Notes: a model not told the origin generated them from the letters alone. DNA of 64,000 nucleotides from Bacillota bacterium (GCA_030057655.1 JASGUQ010000020.1:1-64000), one strand, 5' to 3'. Positions 1 through 9,348 are shown, counted from the stretch's first letter. Numbers and translations: made by a program.

Positions 1-1
1 T

Positions 2-916
2 TTCATAAGTTGCCATGGTAACAAGAAGAACCAACTTGCATTAAGCTTTGATACCCAAAATACTAATGAAGTGCATTGGTGGGAGCATAAGGGGATTATC
101 GGCATGTTGAATGGTACAAAAGCCCAGAAAATTCTTTTTCTTAACGCCTGCTATTCAGAATCTATATTGAACGTACTTAAAAAGGATAGTAATGATGACC
201 AATTAACACGATGGATTATATTTTTTAGCTCATGGGAGAATCAAATTTCTTGGAACAGTCCTGATTATCCAATCGACGAGATGCGACACGAAGCATCGCG
301 ACTATGGCATGAAGGAATTAAAAATATTTCCAAGTCTTCAGAAAACCGTGCAACTTTTGGCGCACTATATGATTTCATAAGAAATAATCCAATTAAGGAG
401 GATATTACAGAATTATTTGATTATAAGAAGGATAGACGCGGATTCTATTTGAATGAACCTAATGATCCAAATAAACTCATCCATTTATACGAGTTTAAGA
501 GCGAAAACTTGCTTCCAAAGATAACAAAGATAACAGGTGAAAACTGGCTTCCAAAGAGAGTATATAGAAAAGGTAAAGATGGAAACAAAATTAAAAAGTC
601 GATCTATCTGTTGCGTTTTCCGGAAAAATCTGCTAAGACTCTTTCAACAGATGAAGAACAATTTTATAAATTCCTTACAACGCCAGAGAAGTATGCTTCT
701 GCCAAGGTGCAAGAAACCATGTATAATAAAGGTATAATTGATATGGAGAATAAAGGACCCGGGTTCAAAAAGATTGTGTATGACGTCGACACTGATGCAG
801 CCCATAAAATGAATTATAGGGAAAGGACGGAAACACTGTTTGTATATCATCAAATATTGGGTACCTATCCTGAAACGGCGGATGATATAAAAGATTTTGT
901 TCTATTTGAAAAATGA
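2..916 (+). CDS. Clan CD (CHAT/caspase-like) cysteine peptidase, C-terminal part, cut by window edge
   Basis: The frame is open to the left edge, so the true start lies outside the window; the GTG at 71 is internal. About 304 residues are visible. A histidine in the motif ISCHG (codon 14-16) and, 45 residues later, a cysteine in LFLNACYS (codon 149-151) match the His/Cys dyad arrangement of clan CD peptidases such as CHAT, caspase and legumain types, with hydrophobic strands before each. About 260 residues follow the cysteine; the early part still looks like the peptidase fold (IIFFSSWENQ), the rest is lysine-rich and not recognised. Base composition is clearly more A+T-rich than the genes after 1.8 kb, suggesting transfer. 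Such peptidases often serve as effectors in bacterial conflict systems, but the sensing domains, if any, are out of view. The exact family is uncertain. Confidence 0.6.
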   Translation, partial: FISCHGNKKNQLALSFDTQNTNEVHWWEHKGIIGMLNGTKAQKILFLNACYSESILNVLKKDSNDDQLTRWIIFFSSWENQISWNSPDYPIDEMRHEASRLWHEGIKNISKSSENRATFGALYDFIRNNPIKEDITELFDYKKDRRGFYLNEPNDPNKLIHLYEFKSENLLPKITKITGENWLPKRVYRKGKDGNKIKKSIYLLRFPEKSAKTLSTDEEQFYKFLTTPEKYASAKVQETMYNKGIIDMENKGPGFKKIVYDVDTDAAHKMNYRERTETLFVYHQILGTYPETADDIKDFVLFEK

Positions 917-959
917 ATTGAAACGAGTTGTTACATTTCTAATGATGGAGGAATAAAAA

Positions 960-1277
960 ATGTCAGAACCTTATGATTATCAAGGATTGTTTTCACGATT
1001 GTTAGAGCAGGAAGCTTCCGAAGAACTTGCCAAACTCCGACAGCTTATTCTTCTTAGAATGGCTTTGGAAGGAGAAGTTAGGAGTACCCGAATTCCTCCG
1101 CCGGCAAACATAACGGAGGTGGGGGGTTACTATAACCTTCTGACAAAGCATAATCAGTTAATCATGCAGAGACAGTTGATTTCCTCTGCGCTTGGTTTAG
1201 CGTCTGATTATGCGCCCGACGCTATGGAAGACGCGATACGGAGTTTTGTGAAACAATTATTCAAGCTACCCAAATGA
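960..1277 (+). CDS. Small helical protein of unknown function
   Basis: This is a 105-residue protein that I do not recognise. The ATG is well placed behind GGAGGA (947-952, spacing 7), and the gene follows the peptidase fragment by 43 bases, so the two are probably co-transcribed. It appears to consist of two amphipathic helical halves (about residues 6-38 and 58-104) around a short proline/glycine-rich linker (RIPPPANITEVGGYY). There is no signal peptide, membrane segment, cysteine or obvious catalytic motif. Its A+T-rich composition matches the upstream gene and differs from the chromosomal genes after the tRNA. It could be an adaptor or regulator of the peptidase, but that rests on neighbourhood alone. 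Confidence 0.6.
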   Translation: MSEPYDYQGLFSRLLEQEASEELAKLRQLILLRMALEGEVRSTRIPPPANITEVGGYYNLLTKHNQLIMQRQLISSALGLASDYAPDAMEDAIRSFVKQLFKLPK

Positions 1278-1488
1278 ATGATGTAGAAGGCTTTATATAC
1301 GCTGTCGAACCTTTAAAAGAAAGGGCTAACTGTGTTGAAAACAACAATTGAATAATTTTGGGCAAAGGTTTGTTTGCCTTCCCCATTTATAGAAAAAAGG
1401 CGCTGTAAAATGAAACTTCTTACCCTCCGCTATGCTGATGCCTAAGAATCCTCTGCAAATTGCTCTTTTTCTATGCAAAATAAGGAAA

Positions 1489-1526
1489 CTCAAGTAGCTC
1501 AAGTAGCCTTTGAACTTGAACTTGAG
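1489..1526. repeat. Tandem and inverted short repeats before the tRNA promoter
   Basis: CTCAAGTAG occurs twice in tandem (1489-1497, 1498-1506) and is followed by TTGAAC twice (1510-1515, 1516-1521) and CTTGAG (1521-1526). The CTCAAG and CTTGA(G) elements are mutually complementary, so the stretch can fold into an imperfect hairpin. It ends 11 bases before the -35 box of the tRNA-Ser promoter. It could be a binding site or a scar of recombination; the sequence does not decide. Confidence 0.5.
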
Positions 1527-1537
1527 CGAAGTTTTGA

Positions 1538-1566
1538 TTGACGCGTAAATGATCTTGTGCTATATT
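1538..1566 (+). promoter_or_regulatory. Promoter of tRNA-Ser
   Basis: TTGACG (1538-1543), a 17-base spacer and TATATT (1561-1566) form a strong sigma-A-type promoter. Predicted start is near 1573, about a dozen bases before the mature tRNA 5' end. Confidence 0.8.
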
Positions 1567-1584
1567 ATCTTTCGCGACTGCAAT

Positions 1585-1675
1585 GGAGAGTTGGCTGAGT
1601 GGTCGAAGGCGCACGACTGGAAATCGTGTTCACGTTAATAGCGTGACCAGGGTTCAAATCCCTGACTCTCCGCCA
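1585..1675 (+). tRNA. tRNA-Ser (anticodon GGA)
   Basis: The acceptor arms GGAGAGT (1585-1591) and ACTCTCC (1665-1671) pair perfectly, followed by discriminator G and an encoded CCA (1673-1675). The anticodon stem CACGA/TCGTG encloses loop CTGGAAA, placing GGA at 1619-1621, which reads UCC and UCU. The long variable arm (around 1630-1646) is typical of class II serine tRNAs, and the T loop GGTTCAAATCC is canonical. It has its own promoter and terminator. Confidence 0.97.
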
Positions 1676-1676
1676 A

Positions 1677-1716
1677 ATGAGCTGTAAAAGATTGATTTTT
1701 CACGGCTCATTTTTCT
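1677..1716 (+). terminator. Terminator after tRNA-Ser
   Basis: ATGAGCTGTAAAA can pair with TTTTCACGGCTCAT (one mismatch, one G-U pair), followed by TTTTTCTTT. It separates the tRNA from murC. Confidence 0.75.
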
Positions 1717-1748
1717 TTACGCGCGCAGGGGCTGAGGATTGCGCAAAC

Positions 1749-1777
1749 TTGTCAATTCAGACCGTCACAGGTATAAT
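1749..1777 (+). promoter_or_regulatory. Promoter of murC
   Basis: TTGTCA (1749-1754), 17-base spacer, TATAAT (1772-1777). The predicted start near 1784 leaves a leader of about 25 bases before the murC ATG. Confidence 0.8.
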
Positions 1778-1808
1778 TAAAACCTGAATTTGTTGAAGGG
1801 AACAGTGA

Positions 1809-3212
1809 ATGTCATTGCTTGAGATCAGTACATTGAAAGACCGGCGCATCCACATGGTGGGCATTGGCGGAGCCAGCATGTCCGGCTTGGCTGAAATGCT
1901 GGTAAGAGACGGCTTTACTGTTTCCGGCTCCGATTCTGCGGACGGGTATGCCATAAAGCGCCTTTTGTCTCTTGGAATTGAAATAAAAATCGGCCATCAC
2001 CCTGAAATGGTGAAGGGGGCCGGGCTGTTGGTTTATTCCGCTGCCATCGCCCCGACAGATCCGGAGAGGGAAGAGGCAGCGAAAAAAAACATACCGCAGA
2101 TGGAGCGCGCGGTGCTCCTTGGCCAGTTAATGAAGAAGTCGCATGAACAATTGTGTGTTGCCGGAACCCATGGCAAGACCACGACTTCTTCCATGATTGC
2201 TCAAATTCTGGCTGAGACAGGCAGGGACCCCACCGTGCATCTGGGCGGCAGTTTGGACGCCATTGGAGGCAGTGTCAGGATCGGCGACAAGGATCTGTTT
2301 GTCGCTGAAGCTTGCGAGTTTAACCGCAGCTTTCATCACATGCCGGTCAGTTTCGCTGTTTTGTTGAACATAGAGGAGGACCACCTGGACTGCTATGGGA
2401 CCATGGACAAGGTGGAGGAAGCCTACCTGATTTTTTTGGAACAGCTTCCGGAAAATGGCCTTGTTTTGGCCTTGGGGAAGGACGAACGGATCCGGCGGGT
2501 GCTCTCCAATCTGACGCCAAAAGACAGGAAAGTTCTTACCTTCGGTGAAGATGACGAGGATTACACCCTTTCTGAACTGGAATATAACGAAAAGGGCAAT
2601 CCGTCTTTTACGGTCAGATACAGGGGTGAGGGCTTGGGGCAAGCGCAGTTGTCTGTTCCTGGCTATTACAATGCCCTGCACGCCCTGGCGGCCCTGGCTG
2701 CCGCGCACCAGCTGAATGTGCCCTTTGATGAGGCGGCAGCCTCCCTGTCCCGCTTTACAGGCGCGCACCGCCGGTTTGAGCACACAGGCACTGTCAGGGG
2801 CATGGATCTGTACCACGACTATGGCCACAACCCGGCTGAAATGAGGGTGGCCATCGACATGGCCAAATTGCAGAACAGGCGCGTCATTGCCGTCATGCAG
2901 CCCCATACCTTCAGCCGGGTCAAGACTTTGTTTAACGAATACCTCACCTGTACAAAGAAGGCGGACATCACCCTTGTGACCGATATTTTTGCCGCCAGAG
3001 AGGTTGACCCGGGCGATATTTCAACCCCGATGCTGGTTGAAGGGATGCGAAAGCACGGCGTCAACGCATTCCATACGCCCGATTTTGACAGCACGGAAGC
3101 ATGGATTCTAATAAACGGAAAGAAGAACGACTTGATTATCACCATGGGCTGCGGCAACATCAATCTGCTCAACGAGCAGATGCAAAGAAACGCGAAAGAA
3201 TCCCCTGTATAA
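1809..3212 (+). CDS. murC: UDP-N-acetylmuramate--L-alanine ligase MurC
   Basis: This cytoplasmic ATP-dependent ligase adds L-alanine to UDP-MurNAc, the first peptide step of peptidoglycan synthesis. At 467 residues it has normal length. It shows the N-terminal UDP-binding Rossmann motif ([17 protein letters not shown], about residues 15-31), the Mur ligase P-loop GTHGKTTT near residue 119, the central EACEFNRSF segment, and the C-terminal [10 protein letters not shown] motif. The ATG at 1809 has a weak purine-rich site upstream (GAAGGGA). Its own strong promoter precedes it, and lepA follows by 16 bases. Most Firmicutes carry murC elsewhere in the genome; its pairing with lepA here is a local arrangement. 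Confidence 0.95.
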   Translation: MSLLEISTLKDRRIHMVGIGGASMSGLAEMLVRDGFTVSGSDSADGYAIKRLLSLGIEIKIGHHPEMVKGAGLLVYSAAIAPTDPEREEAAKKNIPQMERAVLLGQLMKKSHEQLCVAGTHGKTTTSSMIAQILAETGRDPTVHLGGSLDAIGGSVRIGDKDLFVAEACEFNRSFHHMPVSFAVLLNIEEDHLDCYGTMDKVEEAYLIFLEQLPENGLVLALGKDERIRRVLSNLTPKDRKVLTFGEDDEDYTLSELEYNEKGNPSFTVRYRGEGLGQAQLSVPGYYNALHALAALAAAHQLNVPFDEAAASLSRFTGAHRRFEHTGTVRGMDLYHDYGHNPAEMRVAIDMAKLQNRRVIAVMQPHTFSRVKTLFNEYLTCTKKADITLVTDIFAAREVDPGDISTPMLVEGMRKHGVNAFHTPDFDSTEAWILINGKKNDLIITMGCGNINLLNEQMQRNAKESPV

Positions 3213-3228
3213 TAACACCGGAGGAAGC

Positions 3229-5037
3229 ATGGCATTAAAACGTCTTGAAAACATCAGAAACTTTTGCATCATAGCGCACATTGATCACGGCAAAAGCACG
3301 CTTGCGGACAGGATCCTTGAAAAAACCGGAGCTTTTGAACTCCGCCAGATGACAGACCAGGTGCTTGACAGCATGGAACTGGAGCGCGAGCGCGGCATTA
3401 CCATCAAGTCAAAAGCCGTGAACATGAGTTATACCGCGAAAGATGGCAAAACCTACACGCTGAACCTGATCGACACGCCCGGCCATGTGGATTTCACCTA
3501 TGAGGTCAGCCGCGCGCTTGCGGCTTGTGAAGGAGCCCTTCTTGTGGTTGACGCCACGCAGGGGGTTGAAGCGCAGACGCTTGCCAATGTGTATTTGGCG
3601 CTTGAACATGACCTGGAAACCATCCCGGTTATCAACAAGATCGATCTGCCAAGCGCGCAGCCAGATGTTGTAAAAAAAGAAATTGAGGATCTGATCGGCC
3701 TGTCTGCTGAGGACGCTCCCTTGGTATCAGCCAAAGCAGGCATCGGCATAGAGGAGGTTTTGGAGACCATTGTCACCCGGATTCCGCCGCCTCAGGGCGA
3801 TCCGGACGCCCCTTTACAGGCGTTGGTGTTTGACGCGGTGTATGACAACTACCGCGGCGCCATCTGTTATGTGCGCGTGATGAACGGCGTTTTAACGCCG
3901 GGCATGCGCATGCGCATGATGCAGACAGGCGCGGAATTTGACGTTGTTGAAGTCGGAAAACTGATCCCCGGCTTTGCTCCCTGTGACCGGCTTTCCGCGG
4001 GCGACGTGGGTTATGTCAGCGCATCCATCAAAGAAGTCAGGGACACGCGCGTGGGTGACACCATCACCAATGCCCTTGAACCGGCTGATGAGCCGCTGCC
4101 AGGCTATAAGCAGGCGGTACCAATGGTGTTTTGCGGCATCTATCCCGCGGACGGAGCGGACTATCCGGCGCTTCGCGACGCGCTTGACAAGCTTCGGATG
4201 AACGACGCCTCCCTCACCTTTGAGCCTGAAACCAGCATGGCGCTTGGATATGGTTTTCGCTGCGGCTTCCTGGGTCTCCTGCATATGGAAATCATCCAGG
4301 AGCGCCTGGAGCGCGAGTTTGACTTGGGGCTGATCACGACTGTACCCAATGTTATCTACGAGATCGTGAAAACCAACGGCGAAGTCATCGACATTGAGAA
4401 CCCCACCAATCTGCCGGATCAAGGGGTGATCGAAACGATGCGGGAGCCCTTTGTGCTGGCGACAATGTTCACCCCTCAGGAATATGTCGGGACGCTGATG
4501 GAACTGTGCGTTGACAAGCGCGGCGTGTTCAAGGACATGCAGTATGAAGGCGCCCGTGTTAAGTTGACCTATGACATGCCTCTAAACGAAGTGATCTACG
4601 ACTTTTTTGACCAGCTCAAAAGCCGCAGCCGTGGATATGCGTCTTTGGATTATGAGCTGATTGGCTATCAGGACAGCGACCTGGTCAAACTGGACTTTCT
4701 GTTGAACGGCGAGATCTGCGACGCCTTCACCATGATCGTTCACCGCGACAAGGCTTATGGCCGTGCCCGCAGCATTGCGGAGAAACTGAAGGATGTAATT
4801 CCACGCCAACAGTTTGAGATCCCTATCCAGGGCGCGATTGGCGGGAAGATCATTGCCCGCGAGACGGTCAAGGCAGTCCGGAAGGATGTTTTGGCTAAAT
4901 GCTATGGCGGTGATATCTCCCGAAAGAAGAAGCTTCTGGAAAAACAGAAGGAAGGCAAAAAGCGCATGCGCAAATTTGGCAGCGTTGAATTGCCAAGCGA
5001 AGCCTTCATTGCCGTTCTCAAGATGGGGGATGAGTGA
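3229..5037 (+). CDS. lepA: Elongation factor 4 (LepA), translational GTPase
   Basis: This ribosome-associated GTPase acts in translation under stress and in initiation. It has 602 residues, the usual length. It carries the G1 motif AHIDHGKST, the switch region DTPGHVDF, and NKIDLP (G4), followed by EF-G-like domains II, III and V and the LepA-specific C-terminal domain ending in [13 protein letters not shown]. The start ATG lies behind GGAGG in the murC-lepA gap. A zinc-ribbon membrane protein gene follows, in place of the hemN gene often next to lepA. Confidence 0.97.
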   Translation: MALKRLENIRNFCIIAHIDHGKSTLADRILEKTGAFELRQMTDQVLDSMELERERGITIKSKAVNMSYTAKDGKTYTLNLIDTPGHVDFTYEVSRALAACEGALLVVDATQGVEAQTLANVYLALEHDLETIPVINKIDLPSAQPDVVKKEIEDLIGLSAEDAPLVSAKAGIGIEEVLETIVTRIPPPQGDPDAPLQALVFDAVYDNYRGAICYVRVMNGVLTPGMRMRMMQTGAEFDVVEVGKLIPGFAPCDRLSAGDVGYVSASIKEVRDTRVGDTITNALEPADEPLPGYKQAVPMVFCGIYPADGADYPALRDALDKLRMNDASLTFEPETSMALGYGFRCGFLGLLHMEIIQERLEREFDLGLITTVPNVIYEIVKTNGEVIDIENPTNLPDQGVIETMREPFVLATMFTPQEYVGTLMELCVDKRGVFKDMQYEGARVKLTYDMPLNEVIYDFFDQLKSRSRGYASLDYELIGYQDSDLVKLDFLLNGEICDAFTMIVHRDKAYGRARSIAEKLKDVIPRQQFEIPIQGAIGGKIIARETVKAVRKDVLAKCYGGDISRKKKLLEKQKEGKKRMRKFGSVELPSEAFIAVLKMGDE

Positions 5038-5066
5038 TCAATGCCGCTGAAGGAGAGCGATAGCAA

Positions 5067-6869
5067 ATGAAATGTCCTGCCTGCGGTCAGTGGAACAGGG
5101 CCAGTTTTCCGCGTTGTTTTAAATGCGGTGAACCTTTGAACCATCTTGTCGATAAAATTGCCAAACCCGCTGAGGAACTGGAAAAAACTGCGCCTTTGCC
5201 CGAGGATCTGCCCACTGTTATCCGGATAGATGAATTCGGAAACGAGACGGTGAGAGATGACAAGCGGGATAAACTGGCGCGGGAGATGCTCAGCCTGCAT
5301 GAACGCAAGCGTCTGGGCGAAGTCAAACAAAAGAAGCTTCGCTCCCGCGGTGCCCAGCGGGGGTTCGCGCCTTCGGGTGTACAGGTTTCGTCTTCCTCAA
5401 GGCGCAGCCGGTTCGTTGCTGATCCTCAGAATGAGCGCCAAAAAAGAGAAAAGCTGTTCCCGGAGGAGAACCGGGTCGATTATGATGGCTTTATTGAACA
5501 GCCGACTTATTATGCGCTCGCGGGGGACGATGTCCACTTCACCCAGCGCACCATGACCAACAGCTCTGGCAGCGTGCCTTTGCCCCTTCCCCAGAAAAAG
5601 CGCAAACGCTTTATCAGCCGCATGCGCATGCTGCCGTATATTGCGATCGGCCTGATCCTGATTGGAGGGGCATTTGCCCTTTATCAATTTGTCATTTCAC
5701 CTGCATTAAAAGAACGTGCGGAGAATAACAAAGCCCCTCAGCCCATCATAACCGCGTCCATCCTGGATGACATGGCAGCGCATACCATTTCCATCCCGGC
5801 GCCGGAAGGAGCGCAGATCTACATCAAGGAACTGCGCAAGAGCTACATCGTTACAGGCGGTTACGCCACCTTCCAGGTTGCTGATTACTTCTGGTATGAA
5901 TTGATCGAACCTCTGACCCAAGAAACGATGGATGTGGAATTGACGCCCTATATCAGGACCAGTTCCGGCGAACAAAAACAAATGGACACCGTTCGCTACA
6001 CCATCAGCATTCCTTTGTCGCCCATCACCATGATCAACCCCGACATGAACCGGCTGGAAGTCAGTACGCCGGTATACAACGTTCGCTTCCATGTCATGCA
6101 AAACAGTAAGGTTTACATCAACGGGGAGGATTTTTCTTCCTTCGTCAACACGCAAAACGGATTTATCAGCTACAACGCGGCTGTTCAGCCTGTCGGCGAT
6201 AATGTGATCACCATTAAGGTCAGAAGCCAGTATTACCGGGAGAATTCAGTCACCCTCGTCATTTACCGCGCGATTCAAGATATTCCGCTGGACCTTGCGA
6301 GCACCCTGGATGATGAGAGTTCTTCAGACACCATGACGATCAGCGCGACCACCAGGGCTGGCGCTACGATTACGGTGAAAAGTCCGCACACAGAACTGGA
6401 CACTTCCCTTTTGAACAGCACCGGGGTCTTCAGCTTCAAAGCAATTTTCTCAAAAATCGGCATCAACACGGTGGAAATCCATGCTGAATTCCCGGGTAAG
6501 AACCCCACAATTGTTAAATACGATGTCTATTATCTGCCAAACCCCGATATTTATACCAGAAAAGCCTGGGCCCTGGATTCCTGGGGGTATCCGGACCTTC
6601 TGGCCAACATGAACACACGCATCGCAAACACCCAGATCTATGAGTTCACCGGTCCTGTCAAGGAAATCGTCAGTTCACGGCCGCAATTGGTCATCTTCGA
6701 TTCATCTGACGGCAGCGGGAGCGAAAAACTGGTCATGGTGGAAAACCAGACAAAGACCGAGTGGAAACTGGGGGAGCGCTACCGGATCTACGCGGACGCC
6801 TATGGCATGTACGGCAACATTCCCCGTCTGATCGCACGCTATACCTACAAGCCCAGGGGTGTAAAGTGA
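5067..6869 (+). CDS. Zinc-ribbon, single-pass membrane protein of unknown function
   Basis: This is a 600-residue protein. The N-terminus begins with a zinc ribbon, two CxxC pairs in MKCPACG and RCFKCG (residues 3-21), then a charged cytoplasmic stretch to about residue 185, one membrane segment (about 188-212, LPYIAIGLILIGGAFALYQF), and a roughly 380-residue extracytoplasmic part rich in beta-strand-like, threonine/valine-rich sequence that may hold several Ig-like domains and a small C-terminal barrel. The topology suggests a sensor or envelope-anchored protein with the zinc ribbon inside. It sits 29 bases after lepA with GAGAG-type Shine-Dalgarno sequence. I cannot assign a function. Confidence 0.75.
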   Translation: MKCPACGQWNRASFPRCFKCGEPLNHLVDKIAKPAEELEKTAPLPEDLPTVIRIDEFGNETVRDDKRDKLAREMLSLHERKRLGEVKQKKLRSRGAQRGFAPSGVQVSSSSRRSRFVADPQNERQKREKLFPEENRVDYDGFIEQPTYYALAGDDVHFTQRTMTNSSGSVPLPLPQKKRKRFISRMRMLPYIAIGLILIGGAFALYQFVISPALKERAENNKAPQPIITASILDDMAAHTISIPAPEGAQIYIKELRKSYIVTGGYATFQVADYFWYELIEPLTQETMDVELTPYIRTSSGEQKQMDTVRYTISIPLSPITMINPDMNRLEVSTPVYNVRFHVMQNSKVYINGEDFSSFVNTQNGFISYNAAVQPVGDNVITIKVRSQYYRENSVTLVIYRAIQDIPLDLASTLDDESSSDTMTISATTRAGATITVKSPHTELDTSLLNSTGVFSFKAIFSKIGINTVEIHAEFPGKNPTIVKYDVYYLPNPDIYTRKAWALDSWGYPDLLANMNTRIANTQIYEFTGPVKEIVSSRPQLVIFDSSDGSGSEKLVMVENQTKTEWKLGERYRIYADAYGMYGNIPRLIARYTYKPRGVK

Positions 6870-6905
6870 TTTAACCCGGCTGCTTAAATTCCCGGGGACG
6901 AACGC

Positions 6906-6934
6906 TTGATATTTCGACTAATAAATGCTAACAT
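6906..6934 (+). promoter_or_regulatory. Promoter of secG
   Basis: TTGATA (6906-6911), 17-base spacer, TAACAT (6929-6934), in the 98-base gap before secG. Confidence 0.55.
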
Positions 6935-6967
6935 TCAAATGTTGATTTTACTGAGGGGGATTTTTGG

Positions 6968-7207
6968 ATGACAACTGTTCAGGTAATTGTGACCGTTTTA
7001 ATGATGATTGCTTCTTTGGCTCTGATCGTTTCCGTCTTGCTGCAAAAGGGCGACGCGGAAGGCGTCAGCGCGTTGACTGGCGGCAGCGGAGCCAACAGCT
7101 TTTTTGATAAAAACAAGTCCAAGACGCTGGAAGGCCGCCTGGCGATGATGACAAAGGCCAGCGCGATCGCTTTCGTGGTTCTTGGCCTGGTTCTTATTTT
7201 TGTCTGA
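6968..7207 (+). CDS. secG: Preprotein translocase subunit SecG
   Basis: SecG is a small auxiliary subunit of the SecYEG export channel. This 79-residue protein has two membrane segments (about residues 3-25 and 57-78) flanking the conserved cytoplasmic loop with LLQKGDAEGVSALTGGS and a phenylalanine/aspartate-rich turn. The ATG at 6968 follows a GAGGGGG ribosome site. The gene has its own promoter and is closed by a terminator, so it appears to be a single transcript. Confidence 0.93.
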   Translation: MTTVQVIVTVLMMIASLALIVSVLLQKGDAEGVSALTGGSGANSFFDKNKSKTLEGRLAMMTKASAIAFVVLGLVLIFV

Positions 7208-7221
7208 GATGGCTTAACGAA

Positions 7222-7253
7222 TAAAAGCTGACGCCCTGCGCCGGCTTTTTTAT
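7222..7253 (+). terminator. Terminator after secG
   Basis: AAAAGCTGACGC and GCGCCGGCTTTT form a stem (one mismatch, one G-U) with a short loop, followed by a T run. Confidence 0.75.
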
Positions 7254-7273
7254 TTGGTGTTTGGGTATTCAAA

Positions 7274-9208
7274 TTGATTGTTTTAGATATTGCTCATGTC
7301 GCGAAATCCTTTGGCATCGACGAGGTGCTGAAGGATATCAGTTTTTCGTTGAATGAGGGCGACAGAATTGGCCTTGTCGGGGTCAACGGAAGCGGAAAAA
7401 CAACGCTGCTGAAAATCTTAAACGGTGAATTAAGCGTGGATGAAGGCGTCATCAGCCTTGCCCGGGGTGTCAAAACCGGATATTTAACGCAGATCTTTCA
7501 TCCAGAACCCGGCGCCAGCGTCATTGACGTCGCAAGAGAGGCTTTCAGCGATCTGACAGCCTTGGAGGCAAAGCTCAGGGATCTGGAAAAAAAGATGGGC
7601 GACCCTGACGAGGCGGATAACCTGGATAACATCTTAAGGGACTATTCCAGATTGACAGAGCAGTTTGAGCGCGAAAACGGCTACGAGGCCGCTTCACAGG
7701 TTCAGGGGGTTCTTGTCGGCCTTGGTTTCACACAGGAACAGTTTGATCAGGACGCTTCCACCCTTTCTGGAGGGGAGCTGACCCGCTTGTTTTTGGCCAG
7801 GCTGCTGCTTCAAAAACCGGATCTGCTGCTGCTTGATGAACCGACCAATCATCTGGATATGAGCGCGCTGGGCTGGCTTGAAAACTACCTGTCAACCTAC
7901 CCCGGGACCATTGTTCTGGTGTCGCATGACCGCTATTTTTTAAACGCGGTCTGCAACCGGATGGCTGAAATATTTTTCGGCACGATAGAACTCTACAACG
8001 GCAACTACACCTCCTACCTCGCCCAAAGGGAAGAACGCCTGGCGTCAAAAAACAAAGCCTATCTTCTGCAGCAAAAAGAGATCATGCGGCAAAGGGCGAT
8101 CATCGCGCGATTTAAAAGCTTCAACCGCGAAAAGTCCATCAAGGCAGCTGAAAGCAGGGAAAAGGCCCTTGAACGCATGGAGATTCTGGACAGGCCGCAG
8201 GAAGAAAAGCAGCTTTCTTTCCGTTTTCAGGCAAAGCGCCTTTTAGGTGACATCGCCCTCATTGGGGAAGGCCTTAAAAAGTCTTTTGCGGACCGCGTTT
8301 TATTTGAAAATCTTGATTTAGATATTCGAGGCGGAGACAGGGTGGCGCTGATCGGAGCAAACGGCGTCGGAAAGACAACGCTTTTGCGCTGCCTGATGGA
8401 CCCGGATGAGCTGGATGAAGGAACGGTCACCTATGGCCCCAAAGCGCAGGTCGGCTATTTTGACCAGCGCCAATTGGGGCTCAACCCGGAGAACGATGTC
8501 CTAAACGAAGTATGGGACGCCTTTCCAAAGATGAACCAAAGCCAGATCAGGGGAGCGCTCGGATTGTTCCTTTTTTCCGGGGATGATGTGTTTACGCCCA
8601 TCTCCCTGCTTTCAGGCGGTGAGAAAAGCCGGGTCAGCCTGGTAAAATTGATGCTGAGAAACGATAATTTTCTGATTTTGGACGAGCCGACTAACCACCT
8701 GGATGCCAACAGCCGCGAGGCGCTGGAGAAAGCGCTTGAGGACTATGAGGGAACCATCCTCGCGGTTTCGCATGACCGTTACTTCATCAACCGGTTTGCA
8801 AACCGCGTGTTTGTGCTTGACCGGGACGGCATTCAGGCCTATGACGGCAATTATGATGATTATCAGGCAGAACTCGCCAAGCTTTCGGAAGGGGAGGCTG
8901 AGCAGGCCGCCGAAAAGACCAAGACAGAATTAGCGCGCGAACGAAGGGCGGACAGGCTGCTTTCAGAACAGCATCAGTCGCTGAAAGATGCGCTGAACAA
9001 GGCTGAGGCTGAGGCGCACCAGGCAGAGATCCTTTACAATGAGGCTGTCAGCCTTCAGGCTGATCCATCCGTATATCAGGATCCTGAAAGGGCGGCTGCG
9101 CAGGCCCTTCTATGCCGTCAGCTCCAGTCCAAATCAGAACGCCTCTTTCAGCGCTGGATTGACGCAGAAAAACGGCTGGCGGACTTTCAGGCAGAAAACA
9201 AACTGTAA
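7274..9208 (+). CDS. ABC-F family ATPase
   Basis: This soluble protein of 644 residues has two ABC modules and no membrane domain. It acts on ribosomes in known members of the family (translation factors, sometimes antibiotic resistance). The first module has GVNGSGKTTLLK (about residue 36) and LSGGELTRLFLARLL; the second has GANGVGKTTLLR and LSGGEKSRVSLVKLML, each with DEPTNHLD. The linker between them (about residues 245-320) is lysine/arginine/glutamate-rich as in the ABC-F P-site tRNA-interaction motif, and a C-terminal coiled coil (about 540-640) resembles Uup/YdiF types. The TTG at 7274 is the only reasonable start; its ribosome site is weak. Which subfamily it belongs to was not resolved. 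Confidence 0.9.
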   Translation: MIVLDIAHVAKSFGIDEVLKDISFSLNEGDRIGLVGVNGSGKTTLLKILNGELSVDEGVISLARGVKTGYLTQIFHPEPGASVIDVAREAFSDLTALEAKLRDLEKKMGDPDEADNLDNILRDYSRLTEQFERENGYEAASQVQGVLVGLGFTQEQFDQDASTLSGGELTRLFLARLLLQKPDLLLLDEPTNHLDMSALGWLENYLSTYPGTIVLVSHDRYFLNAVCNRMAEIFFGTIELYNGNYTSYLAQREERLASKNKAYLLQQKEIMRQRAIIARFKSFNREKSIKAAESREKALERMEILDRPQEEKQLSFRFQAKRLLGDIALIGEGLKKSFADRVLFENLDLDIRGGDRVALIGANGVGKTTLLRCLMDPDELDEGTVTYGPKAQVGYFDQRQLGLNPENDVLNEVWDAFPKMNQSQIRGALGLFLFSGDDVFTPISLLSGGEKSRVSLVKLMLRNDNFLILDEPTNHLDANSREALEKALEDYEGTILAVSHDRYFINRFANRVFVLDRDGIQAYDGNYDDYQAELAKLSEGEAEQAAEKTKTELARERRADRLLSEQHQSLKDALNKAEAEAHQAEILYNEAVSLQADPSVYQDPERAAAQALLCRQLQSKSERLFQRWIDAEKRLADFQAENKL

Positions 9209-9289
9209 AGCGTATCTGGAAATACCGGCATAAAAACATGTGTATTTATACAATTCTTTATGTTTATAATCTGTATTTCAGGATTTTGC

Positions 9290-9319
9290 TTGACAAAACG
9301 TGTTCTTCACGGGTAAGAT
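9290..9319 (+). promoter_or_regulatory. Promoter of the metNIQ leader
   Basis: TTGACA (9290-9295), 18-base spacer, TAAGAT (9314-9319). The predicted start near 9326 lies just upstream of the leader-peptide ribosome site. Confidence 0.75.
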
Positions 9320-9348
9320 GTTAACAACAAATCAAGGAGGAGACAGGA

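Larger units (their letters stand above)
1278..1584. other. Intergenic stretch between the accessory genes and tRNA-Ser
   Basis: No convincing gene is present. It holds two small hairpins: TGTTG-AAAA-CAACA at 1333-1346, and GGCAAA-GGTTTG-TTTGCC at 1361-1378. The second may end the upstream transcript, although only a short pyrimidine run follows. Further on are a set of short repeats (1489-1526) and the tRNA promoter, listed separately. No integrase remnant or clear attachment-site duplicate was seen. Confidence 0.5.

Noticed and set aside
71-73. GTG at 71 as the start of the left-edge gene
   Set aside because: The frame continues open to the window edge and includes the ISCHG catalytic-histidine motif upstream of this codon.
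9209-9348. S-box (SAM) riboswitch or Met T-box before metN
   Set aside because: None of the conserved SAM-I core or T-box sequences are present; the leader peptide and terminator explain the region better.
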